Of a stretch of DNA of 64,000 nucleotides, positions 12,740 to 23,295 are shown piece after piece. Each line of letters begins with the position of its first letter. The stretch's first letter is position 1. The position numbers and the translations under genes were made by a program. The DNA comes from Baylisascaris procyonis (lineage: Eukaryota; Nematoda; Chromadorea; Rhabditida; Ascarididae), in NCBI GenBank assembly GCA_037389465.1, contig JAZARR010000200.1, forward strand, positions 5,401,501 through 5,465,500. Direction: 5' to 3'. Under the pieces are notes generated by a model. That model worked only from the letters and a program-made list of their open reading frames with translations, made no database searches and was not told where the DNA came from.

Positions 12740-13270
12740 TTGTATGGTAGACCAGTCGGCTATAGTCAAGCTGGAACAGTGCTCCTTGCAAGGTAAGTCA
12801 AGTCAAGCTGGAACAGTGCTCCTTGCAAGGTAAGTCAAAGAAGGTCAAGATCGTACAGGCAAATCAAACGACTGCATGGCTTGTGTTGTGAGGTTAGTCT
12901 AAGGCAGAATCAGTAGAATATAAGAGAACTTCTAGAATCGGGAGGATAAGGATATAAGAAATATAAAGCTCATGTATTCACTCCACCTTCTAGACTGGTC
13001 TTAAGGCCCAATGGGCGAGGCTGGCTGCTGAAGTGCGCTGGGTGATCTGCGACTGCATCGAGTTTGACTGTTGGATCGTGCCGGCGATTGAAGCTATCCT
13101 AGTGTCTCTTTGTTTCTGTCATCTTATTGTATAAGTGTGATAAGCTGTTTGCCCCTTATACCTGTTTTCTCTCAAAATTTACTCGGCCGCATCTCGACAA
13201 TGGGTGCAGATTCTCACGGAGACCTAGACGATAAGATGAGCCAAGGAGAGCTGATCCTTACGAATTAGCG
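12740..13270. other. GC-rich island of unknown nature
   Basis: About 500 bases are clearly richer in G+C than the surroundings and include the 37-base duplication. A plus-strand frame is open for about 43 codons from roughly 12994 to 13134 (Trp- and Cys-rich, TAA stop). A later part reads like a decayed coding or repeat segment. No family is recognised. It could be a transposon remnant or an unrecognised exon cluster. Confidence 0.3.
12764..12837 (+). repeat. Exact 37-base tandem duplication carrying a splice-donor-like sequence
   Basis: The 37-base unit starting AGTCAAGCTGGAACAGTG runs from 12764 to 12800 and repeats without change from 12801 to 12837. Each copy contains GCAAG followed by GTAAGTC, a strong 5' splice-site match. 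Perfect identity implies a recent duplication. Confidence 0.85.
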
Positions 13271-13994
13271 CAAAATAATTATTCATTATTTTGAGAGTAA
13301 ATGCATACTGATATATCATCAAGGCATGATGTCCCCTGCGGCGAAATGGGATGTTAGCACAATTGATTAGAACGATTGAATTGCAAGACATTGAAAGGGA
13401 ACATCTCTCTCACTCTTTCTTTTCGTTTTTCAAAGAGATTTTTGGTTAAAGGAAATTGTTACATCCTACCCTTCGTGTGGGCAAAGTATAGAGGGAGAGG
13501 AGAGGCTACGATGGGGAGAGGGTTGAAATTCACACTTTTCCTCCAATCCCTTCTTCCCCGAACGCAATATTTTGCGGCACATCAACAAAAAGAATATCTG
13601 ATCAATAGAAAAGGAACAACGGAACATGATTTTCAAAAAATAAATAAATAAATAAAATGAAAATGATCGAAACGAATAAAAAGCGCAATGAATCGAAATG
13701 ATACTAAACACCATAAGTGAATTTGTTAATGTCATTTTATTGAAGCGTTAAGCCTCCAACAGAGCGTAAATGCTCAGTTATACTCTTTTGTATTTCCTGT
13801 TTGATTTCTCTGCTTCTCTTCAAATCTCATCATTTTCACTGTTCGTCAAACATTTCTGTAACGTTCGAGACAAGATGTTTTCTTGATGAAATTCATATTG
13901 AAATGTTTCATGAACAAAAACTTGTCACAATGAGATTAATCGAGTATAAATATTAATACATAAAAGCGGTTAGGAATCTCAGCGAATATTTTAG

Positions 13995-14149
13995 TGAAAA
14001 CATTCGACGAGGTTAAAACTCGAAGTAATAACACCCTCATTACCGGTTCCGCACGTTGTCGATTAGCCTTCACAAATAAATCTTCATATGGCATGCCGTT
14101 GAATACAACGATCACTAATTGGATGGTGTTTTTTGTAAACGGCGAAAAA
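13995..14149 (+). CDS. Isolated internal coding exon, unknown extracellular-type protein
   Basis: A TATTTTAG acceptor ends at 13994, and AAAAA followed by GTAAGAGG forms a strong donor at 14150. Between them one frame is open for 51 codons, entering in phase 1 and leaving in phase 0. The product has one Cys, the segment CRLAFTNKSSYG, and two potential N-glycosylation sites (NKS and NTT), which suggests an extracellular or lumenal position. I do not recognise the family, and no partner exon was identified. The minus strand is also open here, with a weaker acceptor and a GTAATG donor. Confidence 0.4.
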
Positions 14150-15179
14150 GTAAGAGGAATTTGTGAAAGGAAACAGCGAGAGGGGAGATGAAACAGAGAG
14201 AGAAAAGAAGAAGAAATTAAATTCAAGGGGTTGTGCAACAGCTTATAAGCCTCACTACAAACGTTTTCTTTCACTTCAGTGATGTTTGCTAATTGAAATG
14301 CGATATGAATTTATCTCAGTATTGCACTCACAAAGAACTTTCTTTGCGGTTTTCAAGGAAAGTTTTAGATATTTGATCGTGCCTAACGTATACTTCACAT
14401 CGAACTACATTGTAACTGTGTATGCCCATTCTCTCCTGTATGAATTTGCAATATTGGACGGAATTGTTTCTTAACCTTTTGTTCATTATAAATAACCATC
14501 CCTCTCTCGCCCATCTCATGAGTTTAAGAAGCAATGTGAATCGGTATTTATAATTCAGGTTATGCGATCCTTCGTACCAAGTTCTTTTGTGTGCTCTATT
14601 CATGAGAAGTGTGTGCATTTAATCAAATCTTGTTCAGTATTTCTGTTGACTTCGATTTTCTTGTGCACTAATCGCATTGCTAAAAATAAAAATTTTCTCA
14701 ACATAATTGTGCCCAAAACAACCGCAGCGTAACTTAAGCAGACAAAATTACAAATATTCGCAACGTACTGAATGGTTTGATATCATACAACCATATCTAT
14801 GCTCATTTTCTATAATTAAACAGCTCGATGCGCGACTTTTTCAAACTTATTCAAGAACACTTCTAAATAAGTGCGAAAATATATTCTCTCTTCGTTTTCT
14901 TTGCTAAATATCACTGTATATATTTATACGTATTAATAAAACATCTGATAAAGATGTTGTTTTCAATTGGTTAAAATATATCCTCGAAAATGCTTTATTA
15001 TTACCGACTGCAAACTCGAATTGAGGTATAGAATACGTGAATGCTTGATTGTAGACTTAGGCAAATAATTAAAGAGCGCAGATAGAAGAATAAATGTTGA
15101 ATGTTTGTTGAAAGTTTTGTGATTTCTAAAATAAGGCATTTTCTTTTTGCTAATCATGATGATGTCCGCCTTAAGCAGC

Positions 15180-15640
15180 TTTGAAATTCACCAAAATGGT
15201 ATCTGATCCTCCAAAAAGCTCAACAAAATTGATCCGTCGACTTCGAAAGTTGCATAAGTTGGCCAGCTAGAGACTGAGGTACAAGTGCGGTATAATTAAA
15301 AGAATGGCAAAGGATGGATCTAAGTCATTGCAGGGAGAATAGAAATAAAACAACTATTTCATGAATAATTCGCTCGCATAAGGTCCATGGCAGAGGACGA
15401 GCGAACCATCTTACGCATCTGAATGGAATAGCTCTGTTGAAAAATGCTTGCGAGAATCGATCAGTGAATTTCCTCAACCGGAAGTGAAAGAAACATGTGA
15501 TCTAAAGATTGTGTTTACTTTGCTGTCATAGTTCGCTGTCACGCGTGAAGGCAGTCATGCCTATTATGTAAATAAAAATTCTATTCTATTCTATTCTATT
15601 CTGTTCTATTCTATTCTATTCTATTCTATTCTATTCTATT
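15180..15640 (+). mobile_element. Possible 3' end of a retroposon with a pentanucleotide tail
   Basis: A segment richer in G+C than its flanks (about 15180-15560) ends in TATGTAAATAAAAATT. This contains AATAAA and runs straight into a long (CTATT)n array. A polyadenylation-like signal followed by a short tandem tail is the usual 3' end of some LINEs and SINEs. I found no reverse transcriptase motif, tRNA-like promoter boxes or target-site duplication, so the call rests on end structure alone. Confidence 0.3.
15578..15640 (+). repeat. (CTATT)n pentanucleotide repeat
   Basis: About twelve tandem copies of CTATT are interrupted once by CTGTT near 15601. Read directly. Confidence 0.9.
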
Positions 15641-15646
15641 CATGCT

Positions 15647-16099
15647 ATGAAATTCTATACTTTGTCAGTCCTTAACACAAGATCTGAGTATTGTATTTCC
15701 ACATCAAATCAGCAATACTTAAAACCTTGCAAGTGGAGTAAGCAAAAAGCCGCGATCTCAGCACCAAAGACCGATTGTTCGAATTTGTTTCGCGATTCAG
15801 CGGTTTATGCCCTATTATGTTCCAGCGTGAAATTTCCTATGTATTGCCATTCGTTCTCCATTTGTTGCTTTCTTATTTTTTACTTTTCCTCAATTATTCC
15901 TTTAATGATATTTAAATATTTTATTGAGGCGAGCCAAAGCATTCGACATCCATTGGATGCGCAGACGTTAAAGGAAATTGACTTGAAACATCTAATGATG
16001 CATTTTCCTGTTGGATTGACAATCTGTTCCAGTCCTTTGCAAAAAAGTTCATGCTTGAGCTACACTCGACCAAGTTGCTCGAACAGATTTAAGCGGTAA
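15647..16099 (+). CDS. Longest uninterrupted open frame in the window, unidentified
   Basis: An ATG seven bases after the pentanucleotide array opens 150 codons to a TAA at about 16099. The product has a hydrophobic middle (about residues 66-93, Phe, Ile, Cys and Ser rich) and a Cys- and Ser-rich C-terminus. No motif or family is recognised and no splice sites are needed. In AT-rich DNA a frame this long is unusual but possible by chance, given six frames over 64 kb. It may belong to the neighbouring putative retroposon. Confidence 0.2.
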   Translation: MKFYTLSVLNTRSEYCISTSNQQYLKPCKWSKQKAAISAPKTDCSNLFRDSAVYALLCSSVKFPMYCHSFSICCFLIFYFSSIIPLMIFKYFIEASQSIRHPLDAQTLKEIDLKHLMMHFPVGLTICSSPLQKSSCLSYTRPSCSNRFKR

Positions 16100-17013
16100 A
16101 TTGTGGAGGGGGAAGCATTTTAAAATTGGTCAGAAGCTTCCAACTTTGTCCTACAGAAATTTGATATCAGAGACAGTACTTTTTCGATTCGCGACTAATT
16201 CAACGTATCCATGATTACCTCAATGTGGTAAGAAATAATGCGTCGAAAAAAAGATTAGAGAAAAAAATGAAGAATGCAATAAAAGAACCGAAAAAAAAAA
16301 GCGAAAAAAGAGGAAGAAACTGGATGAAAAAAAGGATGAAACTGGACATTTCGATAGGAAATTGAGCGAAACATGTTACCAAAGAAGTAGAAGAGGAGGT
16401 CGAGTCATAAAATTTAAATTTTCAAACAATTCTATTCAATTTTACACTGATATTAAACCGCTCAAAATCTAAAAAGACGCAGTTCGAAAGTAAGTAGGCT
16501 ACCAGTTTAGGTTATCTCTCCCACTCACCCCAATCCCTTTTTCAAATGTAGTCGATGAAAGTGGAAGGAAGAAAATCGAACATCAAGACCATATTTGTGA
16601 TTGTTTGCAACTTGACATTCATTCTTGCAATACTTCGTTTGTCTTATCGGTGACAAGCGCACAATATCTCATCCATTGTTAACAGATCTTCTCTTCACGA
16701 GATCATTGCCGCAACCGTAGATGACATTTAAGTCGGCTTCTATTGTTTTACATCGAGAGTGGTCACGTCTTGTGACGTCCATCCCTATAAATCGACAGCC
16801 TATCAAACCGGCTGGCTGTACGCTATCCGCAAAATTCTCGATAAAATGGCGACACTGATGTTTCCAACAATGAAACGTTTCGAACGCATTATGTCTTTTC
16901 AGTGAATTTTAAGTGCTACTTGAATTTTGCGAGAAAAATTTTATTGGCATCGAGCCGAAATTCGTAGAATTCGAGATGCGATACGAGTTAGTTCAGTGAG
17001 TCAATATGAAACT
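16100..17013. other. Non-coding stretch leading to a signal-peptide exon
   Basis: It holds an A-rich, polypurine segment at about 16230-16400 and a less AT-rich block at about 16640-16990, which could be promoter for the exon at 17014. A GTTCAG just before the ATG (ending at about 16996) could act as a trans-splice acceptor. No coding frame is supported. Confidence 0.3.
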
Positions 17014-17068
17014 ATGTTTTCGTTCTTCCTTGCTCTTCCGTGTCTAAAATCATTGGCAGCAACCTTTG
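17014..17068 (+). CDS. Possible first exon encoding a signal peptide
   Basis: An ATG at 17014 opens 18 codons plus one base before TTTG and a good GTGAGTG donor at 17069. The peptide begins MFSFFLALPCLKSLAATF, a hydrophobic core ending in small residues, as expected of a secretion signal. The exon leaves in phase 1. Two downstream plus-strand segments start in the matching phase: one after TATTTTCAG at about 17440, and the exon at 21909-22002. Neither link is proven. The product is unknown. Confidence 0.35.
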
Positions 17069-18477
17069 GTGAGTGAATGGATTGAAAATTGTTAGGTCGA
17101 TGAGAATATTCGTGATCCTCTATAATATATTCCATGGTTCGGATCCGCTACCTTGCCTACGCCGCCCTTAATTCAGCTTTTGTTCCTAGACTGAATTCAT
17201 TGTGGTTGAATGATATAAATATTCTTAAAGCAAATTGTCAACACTTTCCGTAGAGTGCCACTTTGAACTGTTCACAAAGCAGCAACTGCCTACTTTTTCC
17301 TTATGAATGTGCAAGCACAAAACTCTTTCCTTGCGTTATTGTGAATGCGTTAAAAAGGTATTTTTAAATTGGACTTGTTAAATGTGACTTTTAAGTAATT
17401 TTTCCCCAACGTTTGCCAATTACCTCGATTATTTTCAGGCGAGTTTTTTTACCACACCAACTTTATTGTGTCATATCAACGGCTTTACTGTTTTCTTTTC
17501 GTAAAAATTCTAATTTTCTGTAGTTATATTCTTCGATGAAATGATTCATCAGCCTTGTGCGATTGCCTATTAAAATAATCATTCCTCTGTACACTTCCAG
17601 CTTTTTCTTCATACAGTAAGTATCAAAATTATTGCTTCCCTGTTTCTTATATGACACATGAAAATTCAATAAATATTACGTGAGAAGATGCTCATGAATT
17701 AAAGCATACATGCATCGTCTAGATAATGCGTTCGTTCACCTTGTCCATTAGCGTATCTAGAATTTTCAAATTTACATGGGTTTTACCCTTGATAACCGGA
17801 GGGTAGAATTATAGTATTTTAAGAAAGGTTGAAATCAGATCAAAGCAAATTCCATTATTTGCAAAAACAGTCAAAAAATGAGAGTTTTTCAACAGTTTTC
17901 TCAATGGAGGAAAATTAGAATTCTTGGGAAATTCATTAAATATTCATTAAAATATGACAGACTTCTGATCAAAAGAGATGGGAATGAAGGCGGCAGAAAC
18001 GATGGATGAGGATTAGAGTATTCGTACACAAACTTCTCTTAGGCATAAAAAAGCCTCACCTCTTACTAATGTACGGGAATACAATAAAAACTGCAGGGAA
18101 AGATCACAAAGAAATTTTAAGTCGTCGTATTCTCATTACTGTTGTTTAAACTCTATGGATATCTCAGGTGTCTACCGTACCTGTTAACGTGCTACACATA
18201 TATCATCCTCCAAATAATTTTCAACATTTTTATTATTGCACGCCTTATCAGCGTTTGCTGGAAAACATTACTGTTTGCTGTCTGATAATATTGAATTATA
18301 GGTAGAAATGCGACATTAAGTGAAACATATTGATACTACTTCCATTAGTTTAGCTATTACGAGATAATGACTATGAAAAGTTAGGCATTTGCACCCTCAG
18401 ACAGCTAAGGCCGCAGTTACTAAGCATGAAGGTGGTGCCGAAAGCGGCTGAATCTGGCCTTATTTATGATTAAGGAG
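17069..18477. other. Mostly non-coding stretch
   Basis: A possible exon starts at about 17441 after ATTATTTTCAG. It stays open for 33 codons but has no clear donor. Nothing else is supported. Confidence 0.35.
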
Positions 18478-18735
18478 CTAAAACTTCCGGGAGTCTTGCC
18501 GATACGCACATATTGCCGTTAACCGGACACGTGCAATTCCTTTGCTAATACGTGACCATTCACACCCATATTTGCATGGAATGTGCGTCGATGCTTTAAT
18601 GGAACGAATAGTCGTGCAATTTTCCTTGTTTCCTATCGATTGTGCATCCAAACCGTCGTGCTGGTGCCCATCGGTTGTTGTCTCATCAACGTTCTCCACG
18701 CTTTTAACTTGCCTCTCTCCCTTTTTTGACACAAT
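18478..18735 (-). CDS. Possible terminal exon of an unidentified minus-strand gene
   Basis: On the minus strand a GTTTAG acceptor ends at 18736. Phase 0 then stays open for 85 codons to a TAG at 18478-18480. The composition is that of a real soluble protein: charged, with an acidic Thr- and His-rich region followed by a basic half containing CKYGCEW and four Cys in all. The opposite strand gives a Cys- and Ser-rich hydrophobic shadow. The entry phase matches the exit phase of the minus-strand exon at 23217-23295, so the two may belong to one gene. I do not recognise the family. No canonical AATAAA follows closely; AATAAG occurs near 18459. Confidence 0.35.
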   Translation of the reverse strand: MVSKKGERQVKSVENVDETTTDGHQHDGLDAQSIGNKENCTTIRSIKASTHIPCKYGCEWSRISKGIARVRLTAICAYRQDSRKF

Positions 18736-20664
18736 CTAAACTCCTCTTTCTCCAATTTTACCATTCTCTCTGTAAATTACTCGCAGAATCTGTCTCTCCA
18801 AATCTATTCGAAATCCACTATTATCCACTGAAATTCTGCTCCATCCTTTACGATCGTGCGATGCTCTCAGTTTTTCACTTCTTCTCTGCATCTATATCGA
18901 TGTGTTACGTGTCCTTCTAGTAGTGTCGTCTCCCGCAGTGTTGCCATTCGTCAATAGCTGACGTGGTCAGTTGGGTGTGGACAGCAGGCGGTCAAGACTC
19001 TAAAGCCTCATTGTTCGGCTGGATTTCACCTGTGCTTTCTTGATCGTTGTTGAATGCAACGAGTACTATATAGTTGAAATCTTTGTTATTTATTCGTCTT
19101 TTTTGTTGTAATTTTCTAACGAAAAAAGCAGAAGTGGTTGTTAGCGAATTGTGCTCTCATTTTTGCACTCATAGAAGTGATTTGCAATGCACATTCCAAG
19201 AAAACGTTGTCTAGCAATGTAAATGGTGTACAACATTCCCTCTTTACAGCACTCCTCTCCTTCATTTGAGGCGTTTCCTCAGTCAACATTATTTACACTT
19301 CCTGTTTTCTTGCTACCTACATAGCTTCTATTCGTAAGTGCGAGGGCTAAGCTGTTATACTGTTCTATAAGGATACATTTTCGAAGAACACAGGAAATTA
19401 TAGGATATTTTTGTATAGATCTTTTAATAATTGACGCATTAATATCTTAATATTGCTGAGCTGTTCTAAAATTAGCACTTGGGATATGTATTCTTTTGTG
19501 GTTGTTTAGGTGGATATTGCACCGCTCCAAGTGGCTGAGCTCATACAAAGCGACCCGATAAGAAACAATTTTACGTATGGACATTTTGGAATAATTTTAA
19601 TATTTTAAAAAGAATTTAATAGTCTAAAAGAAATATGGCTGAATGTTAGTTACTTCGAAGGGGAGAGGGGAGAGAGGGAATGAGAGAGAAGAAGTGTCAT
19701 ATTCCAAAGTCGGTTTTATAAAAATTGTAATATGCCGTAAAGTAAAAAACCAAACATGTTATAATGACAATGTTTAGTCTTTTATACTTCATATCGTCAC
19801 GACATCGTTCTATTATATATCATAGCGTCTTTTTCCCTGATCAATTCCTAACAAATTTGCTTGTATTCATCGAATTTGAGTAATTTAGTTCTAACTCGAG
19901 TAACACTTTACTTTAACTATTAAAAAGCACGCATCTATTATAAAAGGTGAATAAGAACACAAAAATGAAATTGCCAACAACGATAAGTTAGCTGTTTGAT
20001 TAAGTTTAGTTCATTGCCGATTGTGATATTCAAAAGGTGATGCTTTCAATTTTTTATATACAAATATCATATCACATACATTCCTTTTGTAGACCATTCA
20101 ACCATTGTAAAAGGATTAAATCCATAAAGATTAAGAAAGGTGATCGTAAGATAAAAAAGGTATGAAATATTTCAGCTCAGATAGAACTATAAAAAAATTA
20201 TTTGATTGTTGAATAGAAAGGTAAATCAAGAAATATTTTAAAAATATTTTCTCTCTTTTATTCTATCGTAATGTTCAGTAATCTTGCATCTTTATCCTAG
20301 TAATATAATGGCAACAATGTTTATTGTCCGATCGGCAGAAAATATTCCATCTACATAGTTGAAGAGCTTTTGATAAAAGAACCTAGTTTCTTCAATTTTT
20401 TATTCTTTCAGCGATTTTTTCTCAGCTTCTTTCGGGAATTTTTTTTAAACCTCTTCTTTCCCATATGTTAGGAGGAAAAACCCGTATCCCAGGGCAATGA
20501 AGAATGAATTGATAGGGATGGAAGGTTGTTTAAACTGAGGCAATTTGTGCGGTCGCACTAAGTTGATGCATGGAGATGGGACACGTTTGACTGCTGCAAC
20601 AATAAACGCTGGCGTTTTGATATCGCATTGACCGGTTTATATCATACAACTGAATGCCTATCTT

Positions 20665-20669
<5 letters not shown>
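18736..20669. other. Stretch without supported genes
   Basis: A polypurine run lies at about 19658-19693. Open frames are short and lack paired splice sites. I see nothing else. Confidence 0.4.

Positions 20670-20719
<50 letters not shown>
20670..20719. repeat. (AT)n microsatellite, about 50 bases
   Basis: An uninterrupted alternating AT tract, read directly. Confidence 0.95.
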
Positions 20720-20724
<5 letters not shown>

Positions 20725-21821
20725 TATATATTTCAAAAACTTCTTATTGAGTTTCTTGTATACTTAATCCCTAAATAATATTAAAGTGTTCGTTTCTAAT
20801 CATTTTATTATCAGCACATAATACGGACTCATTCAAATCGTTTACTTATCTGCTAACAAATAAACGGAAGTAAATAAATAACCAATTTTTTGACAAAAAG
20901 TAATATTTCTATGCAATTTTCAATCACAGTTTTATAAAAGTAATTAATTTTGAATAGAATCCAAATATTTTTCACGAAAAAAGAACTACGCTGAAAATTT
21001 CTATGAAATTTTTGAGACAAACAAGATAAATCGTTGATATCTGAGTTGTGATTTCTCGAAATCGTTTAAATCCTTTTAATTCTCGTTTTCCTCGTTTTTT
21101 TTTATTCACTACAAGAAATTGAAGTTGAAAAATGACAACGGAAGTAAAAAAATTTTTTAAGCAGCGAAGAGCAATTCACCTCTTGTTGTTATGCACGTCG
21201 TCATTAATTTATTTGCAACAATGTTTCGTGAAATTTTAGTTCCCTTCCATTTTTTTCCATTTTTTCGTTCTTTTGTTTTTCATTTACGTGAAAACTATTG
21301 CTCTTGAGTAATGTATTCTCTAATTTGCAACTATCGTCTCTAAAGTTTCCACTGATGGCGGTCTGATTTGACCTATACAGTGTATTACGACTTTCGCTTA
21401 GTGCAAATATTTAATTATTGATCCATCTTTCATCCATTGATCTATTAATCCATTGATTGATCCATATTGATCCATTATGGTGCATTTAATTACTTTAGCT
21501 GTGCTAAAGATGGCTAATTGCCATTCTAGGATTGATTACTCTTTCAAAAGTGAATTTTGCATTGGCTTGAGCCGAAGGTGTCGAGCTCGGTAGAGAGTAT
21601 CGAGTCTTACTTCCACTTTAGAGATGTTCGAATTTCACTTCTTGTGGGATGAAAAAAAGTTGGAAGAGAGATGGAGTAGTTAAGAAAAAATATTGCGGCT
21701 GTTCTGATAGGGGAGGAGGATATCAGCAAAAAGGAAAAGGAAGGGATTTTGGGCCTTAAAAACCAGACTTTGGGATACGAGCTTCTTCTCCGTCTTCCTC
21801 TACCTCCTATCCTCCACCGCC

Positions 21822-21852
21822 TCACCTCCCCCCTCCCCCCCACCCCACCCCT
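21822..21852. repeat. C-rich homopurine-homopyrimidine tract
   Basis: Runs of C separated by single T or A bases sit just upstream of the exon at 21909. The complementary strand has four or more runs of at least three G, so it could form a G-quadruplex. Confidence 0.7.
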
Positions 21853-21908
21853 TGAAATGTTTTTTCTTTTCCTTACATTTTACATTTATTATTTTGCTTT
21901 GCTTACAG

Positions 21909-22002
21909 ACTACATTCCCAATAAAATGATTTTCAAAGAAGAAACTAACGAAATAGTTGTATCAGCGATTTTGAATGGTGAATTATGTTTGGCGCAGCTG
22001 TG
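21909..22002 (+). CDS. Isolated internal coding exon, unknown product
   Basis: A long pyrimidine tract ends in GCTTACAG at 21908, and GTATGT follows at 22003. The frame between enters in phase 1, stays open for 30 codons and leaves in phase 2. It encodes a soluble-looking segment that starts DYIPNKMIFKEETNEIVV and includes ELCLAQL. The entry phase would fit the signal-peptide exon ending at 17068, with GAC at the junction. No next exon was identified and the family is not recognised. Confidence 0.4.
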
Positions 22003-23216
22003 GTATGTTTTTGAGGCATTCATTCTGCATCTCTTGTGATCTATTTTTAAATATGGTTCATCATTATTCCCATTTCTTGCATCTTAGCACATCTGCAATG
22101 TGATTCCGTTTGTTCCGTTATAAATTCCGTTCATTATTGCACTTCCGTTTGTTCTTTTTTTGTTACATCCCGTTTCTATTCCGTTTATTGTCTATTGCAT
22201 TCCCAACGCATCCTTTTCGTTTATTCGGTTGCTAAAAAAGAGTAACACAAATGATTCTAAGCATTTTCCAATTACGAATTTAAATATTTTAAATAAGCAT
22301 TGGAAGAAATTAGCTAAAGCTAACTGTATAAGGTAACAAACGAATGAATTATAATCAATCATAGAGATGATTTGTCTATTGCAATTGCTACATGAGCCAA
22401 CCGGTTCAAAAAATAATTTTGAAATCACCATGCATCCTTTGTTGCGCTTTTTCTGGAGCCAGAAACAAGTGGAACAGAAATGTTGGCACGATATCCCTTT
22501 TACATTCTGTACTATTAGACCAACCGGTTGTTGAAACGCACAAAAAAAGAAAAAGCCCCATCGTATAATTTTTCTATAGAACGGATCGGTCGAGGAAATA
22601 CTGAAACAGCAAATTCTTTTTTTTTTGTTCGCATTTGAGCTATGACAGTGTAAGCTTCACAAAGTTTTATAACATTTTTCGATTGTATATAGTTCGCGCA
22701 AGATCTGTGGAGAAGATGGGATATAATCTTCAAAGAACTTCAAGAATTGTAGTGAAATCTGAATCGTTTCCATTTAGAATTCCGTCATTCATTCCCTATA
22801 AACATGTCGTTTACAAAGATTTTTCTCAACGTGGTTGACTTCTGATATGAATACAATGACATTTTTCTATTACGTTCTTTGTCATAACTCGTCTGCTCTC
22901 TGCTTGATATTCAGCTCATAGTTTACCATCATTTCATTTCTTTTTTTTTTTGCTTTTATTTTCTCTTTATTTATTAAGTAGAAAGTTATTGTATAGGATG
23001 ACATCCAGAAATATAAATTATAGGTTACAAATTCAGCCACAGAAGCTTTGTGCCTCATGAATCACAGCTATCTAGCAAATGAACAGATATAGACTTATAT
23101 ACCTGAAGCATGAGATCAACACAGTTCCACTTTTATGAAAGCTTTGCAAACACATATAAAGACTCAAATACAATTTAACTGACACGTCAAAGTAACATCA
23201 AATTGTATATGCTTAC
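22003..23216. other. Stretch without supported genes
   Basis: A cluster of TTCCGTT repeats lies at about 22105-22190. Open frames at 22192-22431 and 22515-22733 (minus) have no splice context. Confidence 0.4.
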
Positions 23217-23295
23217 CACTTGATGGGAATTCGTTTGAACGACAATCACATAGCGACTTATTTTGGCGATGTTGCGTGCGCAGATGGTTAATTTA
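23217..23295 (-). CDS. Isolated internal coding exon, unknown product
   Basis: On the minus strand TAATTTCAG precedes base 23295 and a GTAAGC donor follows base 23217. Both are strong nematode signals. The frame enters in phase 2 and leaves in phase 0, giving 26 codons that begin KLTICARNIAKISRYVIVV. Both flanking signals and the open frame support a real exon. It may join the terminal exon at 18478-18735. The family is not recognised. Confidence 0.4.

Noticed and set aside
21607..21843. Arg- and Pro-rich minus-strand frame
   Set aside because: It is a product of the C-rich tract and lacks domain or splice support.
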